Source of the DNA: Pseudoscleropodium purum
Lineage: Eukaryota; Streptophyta; Bryopsida; Hypnales; Brachytheciaceae
Reading direction: 5' to 3'
NCBI GenBank assembly: GCA_963969395.1
Contig: OZ017799.1
Location: 5,024,501-5,088,500 of the forward strand
DNA length: 64,000 nucleotides
Part shown: positions 38,790 through 48,340 of the stretch, piece after piece
Numbering within the stretch: the first letter of the stretch is position 1
How the letters are laid out: each line of letters begins with the position of its first letter
Translations under genes and position numbers: made by a program
The notes under the pieces: model-generated
What the model was told of the DNA's origin: nothing
Databases searched by the model: none
Seen by the model: only the letters and a program-made list of their open reading frames with translations

Positions 38790-39468
38790 CTCACTCACTG
38801 GCAAAGTGGCAAGTCCGCCTCCCCTCCTCCTCCTCCCTTCTCTCGGTTTGAACCCCCAACAAGGCCCCAGGGAAGGGAAGGGAAGGGAGCCCTGAATGAA
38901 TTAATGTCCAGGCAAGAAGGGCCCTTAATGCCCCGGCCCCAAATAATACCTCCCGACTTAATACCCCCACCCGCGTCCACCGAGAAGAGCCCCGGGAAGA
39001 CCTCCCAACAGGAAAGGGAAGGAAGGAAGGAACGGAGGACAGCTGAGTGAAGAAGCCCACTCAGGCACCCATTCATTCATACCATTCCTATTCATTCCTA
39101 TTCATTCCAGTTCATTCCATTGAATGAGGCCCGGCTCCTCATTAATGGTGTTTGGACAACATCCTAATCAAGGGGGGAAGCGAAGCTATTGATGGGGGCA
39201 TCATTAAGGAAGCAGGCAGGACCCCCCTCCTCCCCTATTAATAATAAGTAGCAAGTAGCATAGCAACTTAATGGAGAGGGAGGGAGAGAGGGCGTCCAGT
39301 CCCCCACCATGAAAGCCCCGACGCCCCCACTGAAGAGATCTAGGCGATCCCACCTGAAGACTCAGGCCAGTCCCGAACTGGCCACTAAGTTACACTATTC
39401 ACAATATACTATGGAGGTGAAAAATATACTACGGGGCCTCATCGGAAGGACTGAGGGGGGCAAGTGGC

Positions 39469-39493
39469 GGGACGGGACGGGACGGGACGGGGG
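39469..39493 (+). repeat. GGGAC microsatellite, potential G-quadruplex
   Basis: Five G runs (three G each, the last five G) separated by AC. This meets the standard quadruplex pattern on the plus strand. Confidence 0.85.
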
Positions 39494-39676
39494 AACCGAA
39501 AGGTTCTGGAGGGAGGGAAGGAGGGAAGGAGGGCCAGGGGGGACTCTAAACTTAGGGCGTCTCCACTTGGGCCTCCAACCTTTGAAACACTGTTTCTTCT
39601 CATCATTCGGGGGAAGAAGCCAGCTACCGTGGTTCTTCAATACTGGCTCAGGGGATTTGGGCGAGTGGGACAGGGA

Positions 39677-39894
39677 GGATTGCCCCCTCTATTGCCCCAT
39701 GTTGGACCTTTGGAGAAAACCCTGAAATTTTTTATTTGACACATATGACAAAATTTGAAAATTTGAAAATTCATATTTGCAATCAGAGACCCCAAATTCA
39801 CTCACAGGTGTGATGAATTACAAAAATTGAATGGCACAAAATAGGGGGCAATTTAGACATTTGCCCTTTGTCAAGGCAATAGAGGGGTCAATCC
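39677..39894. mobile_element. 218-bp MITE, copy 1
   Basis: Left GGATTGCCCCCTCTATTGCC and right GGCAATAGAGGGGTCAATCC are inverted repeats. The interior aligns with 54418-54634: ACATATGA.AAAATTTG, GAGAC.CCAAATT, GGCACAAAATAGGG.GCAATTT. It sits at the right edge of the GC-rich island. The superfamily is not assigned because the target duplication is unclear. Confidence 0.85.
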
Positions 39895-40149
39895 CCTCTA
39901 GCCGTTTGGAGTGCTACTTGGTGATACCTATATCAAAATCTAGAGACGTCTAGGTATAATTTGGTTGTTGGTCTTGAAATATAGTAGTAATAGTAGTAGT
40001 ATGGCTATTTTGACCTAAAAAAATGAAAATTTCATGTACGCTAGGTAGCCAGTGTCTCTGGGATGTAGCCAAATGGTGAAAGCATAGTGCTTATAACAAC
40101 AAACTAGTCGTTTATTACACCTTAGCATTTATTGCCAAGGCAAGGTGGA
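39895..40149. other. AT-rich spacer
   Basis: Contains a short TAGTAG run near 39982. Nothing else. Confidence 0.5.
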
Positions 40150-40572
40150 CTCTAATTTGCGAGTTTTAATTTACGAGTAGGTTGGGGGTCTTTGAAAACC
40201 ATACCTATTTACGAACTAAAAATCCTCATAACTTTCATCTCATTCCATCACAATGGAATGATTCAAAGCTTTCTACGTATCTATAAACCTAAGGAACCAA
40301 GTTCAAATTTTTATTTTTTTGAAAAGTGATTTAAAAAAAAAGTTTTTTGAGCTACCTGGGTTGCCTACGGAACAAAGAAAATCACATATTTTGCAATAAA
40401 TTTTTTACCATGTAGTCAAAAGTTATGAAAATTGTCAAGCCTTGAAGCTACTCCTTAGGCACATATTTTTTGAAAAAATTAGCAAAAATAAATAAAAACT
40501 CCATTCAAAGTGAGTTGCTCAAATTCAATATATTGCCAAAAAAAAAACATAGCTTGGTCCTTTAGAGGCTAA
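40150..40572 (-). mobile_element. TTAA-TIR element, subfamily A, copy 4 (half element)
   Basis: Ends GGTCCTTTAGAGGCTAA in minus orientation. It carries the 5' module with the complement of GTGCCTAAGGAGTAGC and the central block, but lacks the 3' half of the family. Confidence 0.7.
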
Positions 40573-41219
40573 GGTAGGAATATTCCTTTTTAGAAGTTTC
40601 TCAAAAGAATGTCCTTACAAATCTAGATAATTAGTACAAGCTTGCTAGCATTGCAAGTACAAATGCAAAATGAGCAAAAATAGAAGAGTGTTTAAATATT
40701 TCAAAGATTATAATTCTCTCTGTATATATACATGTTTATTTGGGGCATAGATGAAAGTGAACTTATTTAAAGAAAAAAAAGATTATGGTACCAACTATAT
40801 TCTAAAAAAGGCTAAACAACTCATCCAAATAAAACATATGTATTAGAAGAGTTTTGGGAGGTCCAGAAGCTTGTTTTGGGCTTGTTCCCCCACAACTGTT
40901 CCTCATAGCAAGGGGAACGGCCCGTTGTCAAAATTTTCTTTTTCATAAAAAAATAAAAGCTAGTCTCCAAATGCATAAAATAAATAAATAAATAATTTTA
41001 AAAAATTGGTCAATGACATGGCAGGGGCTCGGCTTCATTAGACCGTTGCACCAAACCTGTTCCCTGTGTTTGCAAGTTGTGATAACTCACAGGCATCCAG
41101 AGGCCCCAAAAATCTTCTAATGTGTATTGGACATACATAGAAGACATAATTTTTATTTAAATTTTTTTTGAAGTCTCTCTTGTTATCTCTTTGAGGATTA
41201 GGGGTAGCTTAAATCTCCA
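40573..41219. other. AT-rich DNA, nothing recognised
   Basis: No supportable feature. Confidence 0.5.
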
Positions 41220-41258
41220 AAACTATGAAGCAACTTCAATAGTTTTAGGACATTTACT

Positions 41259-41304
<46 letters not shown>

Positions 41305-41580
41305 CATATTCAAAGTTCACATGCTCATATACTAGCATTGTTGAAATGCAATGTGAACTTGGGAGCACGAGTCCATGAGCATGGAAGACTATATACCTAT
41401 GTTATAGGTATCTATATTATAGGAAACTTCAATGATTATAGTATAATTGTATTATAGATACCTATATTGTAGGTGTTTATACTATAAGCACCTTCGATAG
41501 TTTTAGGATATCCACTTATATACATACTCAAAGCTCACATGCTCACATACTAGCATTGTTGAAATGCAACTAATACATAG
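41220..41580. repeat. Direct duplication with TC/TA microsatellite
   Basis: CTTCAATAGTTTTAGGA near 41234 and the similar CTTCGATAGTTTTAGGA near 41491, each followed by TACATA, CAAAG.TCACATGCTCA and ACTAGCATTGTTGAAATGCA. The first copy has expanded into TC (41258-41285) and TA (41285-41304) runs. A TATTATAGG-type set of short inverted repeats lies between them. Confidence 0.8.
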
Positions 41581-42390
41581 ATCATGTTTGCATGCTTAGG
41601 TCTATTACAATGATAAGCAAGTTGGATCAATAAAGAACTTCAACAAAATTAAAAACTACTTCTAAAATTGAAAATACCTTCAATTCTAAACTAATTATGG
41701 TGAATATTTTAGATTTTGTTGAAATTTATTTATTCAAGTTGTTTTTGAAGGTCTATTTGTGGAACTTGATAAGTCATTTTTTGAAGAGTAATATATTTAT
41801 ACTCTTTTAACTATACAATGATTCGTAAAGAAATCATTGAAAATTTATACTTTGCAATGTTAGAAAACTAAAACAAGAATATATAAGCAATGATCCATTG
41901 TGTATAGGATATGTTTGCATCCATTTATTGTTCAAAATTTAAATGCACGAATCTTAAAGAGTAAAATTTAATTTGAAGAAGATACATATCCATGTTTAAA
42001 TCCTCAAAGGATTGGAGGACCAATGGAGTCTTTGTAAAAGCTTAGAAACACCCCTCCAAAATCAAATGACCATGTACGTTTTAGGTAGTCTTTGAGATGT
42101 GCTTAAGTTTTTAGAGGTTCTTTAGGTAGAGCCAAGACAATGTGTTAGTGGGTGTATTAGTTTAAAGCTTATAATTCCATATTGACATACCTAATTAATA
42201 TTATTCTTAAAAGCAAATAAATAAATAGTTTTGTAAAAAATCCCACAAAAAAACATAGAGTAGAGGTTAAACTAATCATATACTTATAATATTTGAATTA
42301 CGAGACTTTGTTCAATTGTAGAGGTAAAATAACCATTATTATGGCACGATATGCCCAAGAAAGTGGCATGTGTTAAAAGTGCACTTGCTC
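41581..42390. other. AT-rich DNA, nothing recognised
   Basis: No supportable feature. Confidence 0.5.
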
Positions 42391-42972
42391 TTAAGCCCTA
42401 AAAGACAAATTGTCCATTGAACAAAAAATTGAATGTTTAGATAGGTTCATATGAAATCAATTTTGAATGGATATGAAATTTTGTTATAAGGTGCATACAT
42501 TAACCACCTTTGCATAGAGAACAAAATCTCTAACCAAATGCCCATGTGAAAAGTTATGTTGCCCCCCAAAATTTGGATACCTTGGACAATTTGGGCATTC
42601 TTATGCTAAACTCCATGTTGACTTCTAAAATTTGGCATATGTGTAGCTAATATATCATGGTATGAAATTATAAGGAAAAAAATAAAATTTTAATACTCAA
42701 ATCACATTCTAAATAGAGTCAAACTTTGTTAGCTACATTGGAACAATTTCAAGAAATGGCTAGTGTATTGCAAGATCACTTGACCTCCTTGTATTGTAGG
42801 GTAATTTCAAGTAAGGTGAACACCTCATTTGCTTATGAAATTTTGCATGACTAAATTTTTTTTGTACGCATTCACATAATAGTCCACTACACTTTTTCTA
42901 GGTCAAAATTACCCAAAGTTGGCATTTACTAACAATTTCAGTCAAAAAACACACCCTGTCCTTTATAGTTAA
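42391..42972 (+). mobile_element. TTAA-TIR element, subfamily B, 582 bp
   Basis: TTAAGCCCTAAAAGACAAA at the left and GTCCTTTATAGTTAA at the right. It is about the same length as the copy at 36564 and collinear with it. It is the transposon closest upstream of the HD-ZIP IV promoter, about 0.7 kb from the candidate TATA. Confidence 0.8.
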
Positions 42973-43254
42973 TGGCATTTCTCATCATAGCAGTATATAT
43001 CATCATTTTCAACATACATTGCAATGGGCATTTTGAGTTTGGGAACCTCAATAAAAACATCGAAAATCCCAACTTCATAGCCTATAACTATTTTAGTGAA
43101 AGATCAAATAATACAAGTTAAAGTGGTTTAAATAAACTTCTCCTAAACTTACACACACCACACACACAAAAAATGCTTTGAAGTGTGCAATCCCTCCAAA
43201 AATTCGGATTAGAATTTGCCAAAATGACACTTTTTGCGCCCCCAAAGTTGGAAT
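42973..43254. other. AT-rich DNA at the left edge of the gene island
   Basis: Contains an ACACAC-type run at 43149-43170. Nothing else. Confidence 0.5.
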
Positions 43255-43480
43255 TCAAACATTCAAGCTAGTAGTTGCTCCTTCTCTCTCCCCTCTCCCC
43301 CCTTTTTTTTCACCAAAGCAGGTGACAGAGCTCTCGATCCACTGCTCCGCCACTTTCCTCTGCTTCCTCCATTTCCCTCTCACCGTCACACTCTTCAATT
43401 CCCCCCTGTGTCCCTTTTCTAAAATAGTCCCTGGCTTCTTTTTCCAGATCGTATCCCCTCCCAAGTCCACCTGTCAACGG
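43255..43480 (+). promoter_or_regulatory. Pyrimidine-rich tract upstream of the gene
   Basis: About 220 bp dominated by C and T runs (CTCTCTCCCC, CCCCCC, CTTCCTCC) at the left edge of the gene island. Y-patch-like tracts are common in plant core promoters, so this may be promoter DNA or an alternative start region. Frames across it are low-complexity and show no recognisable protein. Confidence 0.3.
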
Positions 43481-43650
43481 ATTTACACTGGTGCGTAACA
43501 AGCCCATGAGCATTGGCACAACTTACAAAAATTGAAGAGTAGAGAATCCAAACCTTTGGTAAGCTAACTTCGTTTAGTTCTTTGAAAAAAAAAACCCTAC
43601 AAAAACTTCATTAGGTTAGCTCAACCTTAGCTTACACCTATGGCTTTGTT

Positions 43651-43672
43651 TGCCTCACTTTTATAATATAAT
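43651..43672 (+). promoter_or_regulatory. Candidate TATA region of the HD-ZIP IV gene
   Basis: A TTATAATATAATAA run starts at 43661, just where AT-rich DNA gives way to the GC-richer leader. A start site about 30 bp downstream (near 43690-43705) would give a leader of about 1 kb, which is long but plausible. No clear L1 box (TAAATGYA) was found between 43.1 kb and the ATG. Position is the main evidence, since TA-rich strings are common in this window. Confidence 0.35.
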
Positions 43673-44020
43673 AATTAAGTTAAGAGTGCACTGTCGGCCT
43701 GGCACTTCAACCTCGAAGTCTGGCTAAGATACAAGACTTACGATTGTGATTTAGTTATTATCTGACCCTCCCTTGCACTTCCTTCAGTGCTGCTCGCTCA
43801 CTAAACTCCCAGAGCACACGTTCCCACGAAGTCGGTTGACATTACCCCGCCAGGCGAGGCCTAGCTGCTAGCTGCTCGCCTCCGGTCTCCCCCTCTCCGA
43901 GAGGGAAAAAGGAAAAAAAAAGCGGCGGCGTTCTCCTGTTTCGTAAAGTCAACAGAATCTCCGCGAGGGGCAGGCAGAGTACTTGTGCTCGTCACTCATC
44001 AAGAAGTGGGGAGCATACTA

Positions 44021-44449
44021 GTGAGTGTGAGAATTTTCACTTTCGGCACCACCGTCGCCCGAAGCCCGGCCGGAAGGCACCTTGTCATCTCCGTTGCAAA
44101 ACCCCAAGCCTCACAATACGAGGAGCTTGTCAAGTCTCTCTCTCTCTTACTCGATCTGTCGGTCTGTGTTTGGGTGGTGGGTTGCTGTGTGAGAGCGGGT
44201 GTGGGTTGCTGTGTTTGGGCTTAGCTTGCTGTGCTTGTATTTGTATCCGATGTCGCTGCGAGCGCCATCGAGAAGCCAACTGGAGAGGAGAAGCCGTCTG
44301 AGCTTCTGGTGTGCTAGTACGTGGGGCATTGTTGCTGCAAGTACTGACTAGCGCTTGGAGATCGAGGTGGCGGTAGTTGAGTTTGGTTGGGACTGTTTTT
44401 TTGTTTTCTTTTTCTTTTGGTTTGGGGTTGCGATTGTGGGGCACTTCAG
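44021..44449 (+). other. Candidate 5'-UTR intron
   Basis: A consensus-like donor GTGAGT lies at 44021. A branch-like ACTGACTA occurs near 44343, a T-rich polypyrimidine tract spans about 44395-44420, and a CAG acceptor ends at 44449. Class IV genes such as ATML1 have introns in the leader, so this is plausible. Splicing here would remove the 33-codon uORF at 44250 but keep the two later ones. Other donor/acceptor pairs are possible. Confidence 0.3.
44250..44351 (+). promoter_or_regulatory. uORF 1 (33 codons)
   Basis: ATG TCG CTG through to TAG inside the leader. The predicted peptide is Arg/Ser-rich and unrecognised. It would be absent from the mRNA if the candidate leader intron 44021-44449 is spliced. 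If retained, it should lower initiation at the main ATG. Confidence 0.4.
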
Positions 44450-44494
44450 GGGAGGGGAAAAGGTAGTGTGAGGCGAGAGTGATCGAGGCTCTGT

Positions 44495-44500
44495 ATGTAA
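44495..44500 (+). promoter_or_regulatory. Minimal AUG-stop uORF (ATGTAA)
   Basis: An ATG directly followed by TAA, 195 bases before the main ATG. The same AUGUAA hexamer mediates boron-dependent ribosome stalling and mRNA decay in the Arabidopsis NIP5;1 leader. The string is certain; its function here is inference. The bases TATGTAAGG could also be read as a weak splice donor, which would remove it. Confidence 0.45.
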
Positions 44501-44638
44501 GGGTGCAAGCCGAGGTAGCGCAATTTGACGAATTTTCCTGTGGAGCATTGTTCTGGGACGGGAGAGTAGTGTTTAGTGTAGTACTGGACAGGGACGTTTT
44601 GTCGTAGTGGACAGGGTGAAAGGGACGTTGGTCGAGGA

Positions 44639-44656
44639 ATGCTGAGAGAAAGGTGA
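44639..44656 (+). promoter_or_regulatory. uORF 3 (5 codons)
   Basis: ATG CTG AGA GAA AGG TGA, out of frame with the main ORF and ending 38 bases before the ATG at 44695. Such a short gap would favour reinitiation at a later ATG, such as 44770, over the first one. Confidence 0.5.
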
Positions 44657-44694
44657 GAGCGTTGGGTGCTATAAGGGTGGAGGTGGAGAGCCGA

Positions 44695-47049
44695 ATGAGG
44701 CTTGGAGGCGTGACCGTGCTCGTAACTCCGAACGGCAATCTGGGGCGGGGCTTTGGCGAGCTTGTTGGCATGCCCATGGCGCCGCCTCGCCCTATTCCTC
44801 CGTTGGCCATGCCGCGTCCCCCGCCGAAGCACTACTCGTCGCCATCTCTCTCGCTGGGTCCTCCCGAGGGAAGTCAGACGGCGGAGAGCGAGCAGCAGTT
44901 GCAGCAGCAGCAGCAGAAGAGCAAGGAGGAGGAGTATGAGTCGCGTTCCGGGAGTGACAACATGGAGGGTGGTTCGGGGGACGAGGATCCGGATACCAAT
45001 CACCCGCGCAAGAAGAGGTACCATCGTCACACGCCGCGGCAGATTCAGGAGATGGAGATGCTGTTCAAGGAGTGTCCGCACCCGGATGACAAGCAGCGGC
45101 AGCAGCTGAGCAAGGACTTGGGTTTGGAGCCCCGGCAGGTGAAGTTCTGGTTCCAGAACCGGCGGACGCAGATGAAGGCGCAGACAGAGCGCGCGGAAAA
45201 TTCTATGCTGCGGCAGGAGAATGAGAAGGTGCGGTCGGAGAATTTGCTGATGCGGGAGGCGTTAAAAAATCCGCAGTGCCCGCATTGTGGGGGTCCAGCG
45301 ACGGTAGGGGAGATGTCGTTCGATGAGCAGCAGCTCCGCATCGAGAACGGGCGACTGAAGGAGGAACTGGATCGCGTATCCGCGCTCGCGGCGAAGTACT
45401 TGGGGCGGCCTATCACGCCGCTGGCTGCGCTTCCTCCCTCGTCGCTGGATTTGCAAGTGGGGAGCTTCGGTGGCGGGGGCATGCATCACAACCCGAGCTT
45501 AGATATGGTGGCGGGGCCGAGCGTGGCGGATGTGGCAACGCGGCCCGGGGGGTTGACGGAGGCCGAGAAGCCCATGGTGGTGGAGCTCGCGGTGACGGCG
45601 ATGGAGGAGCTCGTGCGAATGGCACAGGCAGAAGAGCCGCTGTGGGTGGGAGTGGGAATGGGCGACGGGAAGGACCAGCTGAACTACGACGAGTATGTGC
45701 GGCAGTTCCCGCGCGGGATCGGGATGCGGCCCCCGGGGTTGAAAACTGAGGCGACGCGCGAGACGGCGCTGGTGATGATGAACGGCGTGAATTTGGTGGA
45801 GACGCTGATGGATGCGACCCAGTGGATGGACATGTTCCCGTGCATGGTGTCGCGCGCGCTCACCGTGGACGTGCTGTCGACGGGTGTGACGGGTAACCGC
45901 AACGGCGCCTTGCAGCTCATGTATGGGGAGCTGCAGGTGCTCTCCCCGCTGGTCCCCACGCGGGAGATTTACTTCCTGCGCTACTGCAAACAGCACGCTG
46001 AGGGTGTGTGGGCCGTGGTGGATGTGTCGGTGGACTCGCTGCGCGACAATCCCCCACCGTCGCTCATGCGTTGTCGACGCCGACCCTCGGGGGTGCTCAT
46101 TCAGGACACGCCCAACGGGTACGCGAAGGTGACGTGCGTGGAGCACATGGAGTACGACGACCGCGCGGTGCACCGCATGTACCGGGAGCTTGTGAACACG
46201 GGAATGGCCTTCGGCGCCCAGCGTTGGCTCGCCACTCTGCAGCGTCAATGCGAGCGCCTGGCTAGTCTGCTCGCCAGCAACATTGCCTCTCGCGACTTGG
46301 GCGGAGTGCCGAGCGCCAGCGGCCGACGCAGCATGCTCAAGCTCGCACAGCGCATGACCAACAACTTCTGCGCGGGCGTGAGCGCGTCCACGGTGCACAC
46401 ATGGACCACCTTATCTGGCAGCGGCGACGACGACGTCCGCGTCATGACGCGCAAAAGCGTGGATAACCCCGGGGAGCCGCACGGAATAGTCCTCAGCGCC
46501 GCGACTTCCATGTGGCTGCCCGTCTCCCCCGCGCGCGTCTTCCAATTCCTCCGCGACGAGCGCCTCCGCAGCGAGTGGGACATCCTGTCCAACGGCGGCA
46601 TGGTCACCGAGATGGCGCACATCGCCAAAGGACAAGACCCCGGCAACAGTGTCTCGCTTCTCCGCGTCAACGCCATGAACTCCAGCCAAAGCAACATGCT
46701 CATCCTCCAAGAAAGCTGCACCGACGTCTCGGGATCGCTCGTCATCTACGCCCCAGTCGACATCCCCGCCATGAACCTGGTCCTGCAAGGCGGCGACCCG
46801 GCGTACGTCGCGCTCCTCCCCTCAGGATTCGCAATCCTCCCCGACGGACCCAATCCATCACCAGATCAAACGGGATCTATCACGGAATCCGGGCGCGGAA
46901 CGGGCTCACTGCTCACAGTCGCATTCCAGATCCTCGTGAGCAGTATTCCCTCGGCGCGCCTCTCGCTCGAATCTGTCGCCACTGTCAACAACCTGATCTC
47001 GTGCACGGTGCAGCGCATCAAAGCTGCGCTTCTGGTGGAGGATGCTTAG
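44695..47049 (+). CDS. Class IV HD-ZIP transcription factor (GL2/PDF2/ANL2/ROC-like), uninterrupted frame
   Basis: Nuclear DNA-binding protein of the family that controls epidermal and surface-cell identity in land plants, usually by binding L1-box-type sites as a dimer. The 784 residues match the usual family length (about 700-830). Order: Pro/Ser-rich N-terminus with a Gln run (67-74) and an acidic stretch; homeodomain about 106-164 with WFQNRR at 152-157; leucine zipper-loop-zipper about 165-235, its loop holding CPHCGG (Cys195, Cys198, the pair linked to redox control in this family); START domain about 285-523, opening with [16 protein letters not shown]-associated domain to the C-terminus, with [33 protein letters not shown] and the terminal QRIKAALL. 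An in-frame TGA at 44617 rules out an upstream ATG, so 44695 is the first in-frame ATG; its context is weak and 44770 is an alternative. Third codon positions are mostly G or C, unlike the flanks. The lack of introns is odd. Family assignment is near certain; orthology within class IV is not resolved. Confidence 0.97.
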   Translation: MRLGGVTVLVTPNGNLGRGFGELVGMPMAPPRPIPPLAMPRPPPKHYSSPSLSLGPPEGSQTAESEQQLQQQQQKSKEEEYESRSGSDNMEGGSGDEDPDTNHPRKKRYHRHTPRQIQEMEMLFKECPHPDDKQRQQLSKDLGLEPRQVKFWFQNRRTQMKAQTERAENSMLRQENEKVRSENLLMREALKNPQCPHCGGPATVGEMSFDEQQLRIENGRLKEELDRVSALAAKYLGRPITPLAALPPSSLDLQVGSFGGGGMHHNPSLDMVAGPSVADVATRPGGLTEAEKPMVVELAVTAMEELVRMAQAEEPLWVGVGMGDGKDQLNYDEYVRQFPRGIGMRPPGLKTEATRETALVMMNGVNLVETLMDATQWMDMFPCMVSRALTVDVLSTGVTGNRNGALQLMYGELQVLSPLVPTREIYFLRYCKQHAEGVWAVVDVSVDSLRDNPPPSLMRCRRRPSGVLIQDTPNGYAKVTCVEHMEYDDRAVHRMYRELVNTGMAFGAQRWLATLQRQCERLASLLASNIASRDLGGVPSASGRRSMLKLAQRMTNNFCAGVSASTVHTWTTLSGSGDDDVRVMTRKSVDNPGEPHGIVLSAATSMWLPVSPARVFQFLRDERLRSEWDILSNGGMVTEMAHIAKGQDPGNSVSLLRVNAMNSSQSNMLILQESCTDVSGSLVIYAPVDIPAMNLVLQGGDPAYVALLPSGFAILPDGPNPSPDQTGSITESGRGTGSLLTVAFQILVSSIPSARLSLESVATVNNLISCTVQRIKAALLVEDA
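44891..44920 (+). repeat. CAG-rich microsatellite in coding sequence
   Basis: A CAG-rich run encodes the Gln tract (QQLQQQQQ, residues about 67-74) in the disordered N-terminus, ahead of the homeodomain. It is likely length-polymorphic and outside every conserved domain. Confidence 0.85.
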
Positions 47050-48340
47050 CTTGAAGACCCAATTCCCACAACCGACTGTTCCCCCAAACCAATATCTCTG
47101 CAGTCCCTCTGTAGCTGGTCCACTCCACCACAACAGTCTGCATCACGGATCACTCCCGAGGGTTTAGGGTTTGGGTGGGCATGCTTGCATTTGAGGAGCC
47201 TTCAAGACTGTGTGTTATCTCACATTGAGCGCGGTCTTGAGCGCTCCTCAGGAGGGAACGAATTCTCACATGGATCTGGTGATGTCGACCGATGATCAGA
47301 AAAAACGCCATTTTTACGTAGTGGACCTGGCCTGCAATTGCAAATCGGACATACATACACTTCACATCGACGAGGCGACGTAGGAAATGAGTCAAGAGCG
47401 AACCACCCCTGATGGCCCTTACTGCGTGCGTTTGTAGCTTCTTTCTTCTTCTGCTCTCCACTTTCTGTCATATGCAAGTTTGCTGGTCATTTTCTAGCTT
47501 TCCTGCATATCGGGCTTCGCCACGCACGACGGGTAGTGGTTCGGGTATTGACTGACTTCCGGCTCCGCCTCTCTCATTTCTTGTAGCATTTCAACCAATT
47601 TGCTTCGTCATCCGATCCCGGCCTTGACAGCTGTGTCTATTTTGGGACCCCCTTTGTTAATACAAGCTTGTCATTGCATTCCCGTGGCTTTTTCTTAGTT
47701 TATTGCTGCTTGGAACGGGATGGTGTCACGTGTGGTGGCGATTACATTGCATGGATTCCAGTTTGACCTCACTGTTAATGGCCGATCAATGCTTCCGTGT
47801 GCATGGACACGAACTGCGTTACTAACAGTGTTGGGGTGCTTATTAGGAATGTTGATGATCAATGCTGTTATCCAATTTAGATGTCTCGATCTCATGCTGA
47901 TTTTGCTGGTGTTTCAGATGTGTCCATGTTCACATTTCTAGTACAGAGCTCTGCATATTTTAAACATTTTCCCGTACAGTGATGGCGTACGCTGATGTCT
48001 CAAAGCTATGAGAAGAGTGACGGCAGAGAGGCTTCCAAGGTTGACTGCGGAAGACGTGCATGTAATTCATTATTGATCTCTTAGACATGGTGTGCATATA
48101 TAAGTTATATAAGTTATTTCTTTAATCGGCTTTGCCTGTTATGGGTGCCGACTGCCAAGTGTCATACGGTCTTGACTCGTCTCCTGCCATTCCTGCGCTT
48201 TCATTAATGCTATCCAACTGGGCCCCTGCCAGGGGAAGAGCATTCTACGCATTGACTGACGTTGCTGCAGCTCAACAGCTGCTTAATAAACTAATGAGTT
48301 CCCTTACACTTGTACTCATGGGATTCTACTTGCGTTCATA
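47050..48340 (+). other. 3' flank / probable 3' UTR of the HD-ZIP IV gene
   Basis: About 1.3 kb of balanced base composition after the TAG, unlike the AT-rich DNA beyond 48.66 kb. It holds a G-box core CACGTG at 47727-47732. Short frames on both strands match nothing I recognise. Seed-plant class IV genes are reported to share a conserved 3'-UTR motif; I could not identify it here by eye. Confidence 0.4.
48267..48290 (+). other. Candidate polyadenylation signal with a preceding stem-loop
   Basis: AATAAA at 48285-48290 directly follows a perfect 6-bp stem (GCAGCT, loop CAAC, AGCTGC) at 48267-48282. It lies inside the gene island and ahead of the AT-rich boundary, so it is the best visible 3'-end signal, giving a 3' UTR of about 1.3 kb. 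An earlier cleavage site cannot be excluded. Confidence 0.35.

Larger units (their letters stand above)
38480..39676. other. GC-rich island dense in simple repeats
   Basis: About 1.2 kb sharply richer in G+C than its surroundings. It contains five CCCCAG units plus a variant (38754-38789), GGAAG runs, CATTC/TTCCTATTCA repeats (39070-39126), and GGGAC repeats (39469-39493). Frames such as 38517-39050 (no ATG start) and 39309-39725 (ATG in CCACC context) are compositionally biased and lack domains. It may be a promoter or first exon of an unrecognised gene, or a distal regulatory block of the HD-ZIP gene 5 kb downstream. Confidence 0.5.
43700..44694 (+). promoter_or_regulatory. Probable 5' leader of the HD-ZIP IV gene
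   Basis: This 1-kb stretch is clearly GC-richer than the DNA upstream. It contains a perfect palindrome at 43891-43905 (CCCTCTC, C, GAGAGGG), a stem AGGCGAG/CTCGCCT near 43850-43880, a TC run near 44136 and a GT-rich segment at 44160-44240. Only three ATGs occur before 44695, each opening a short uORF that ends before the main start. The true transcript start is not visible from sequence alone. Confidence 0.5.

Noticed and set aside
38517..39050. A 177-codon frame with a PQ repeat in the GC-rich island
   Set aside because: It begins at TTG, not ATG. The PQ run is a CCCCAG microsatellite and the rest has no domain.
39309..39725. A 138-codon frame with a good start context
   Set aside because: It runs through GGGAC and GGAAG repeats and ends inside a MITE, so it is not supportable as a gene without transcript data.
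44130..44810. A 226-codon minus-strand frame over the leader
   Set aside because: Low-complexity Pro/Ser/Thr-rich translation opposite the 5' leader, with no recognisable motif.
45499..46398. A 299-codon minus-strand open frame and several other long frames across the HD-ZIP IV gene
   Set aside because: They are shadows of a GC-rich coding sequence with few chance stops; compositions are Arg/His/Pro-rich and no domain is present, while the plus frame is a full conserved protein.
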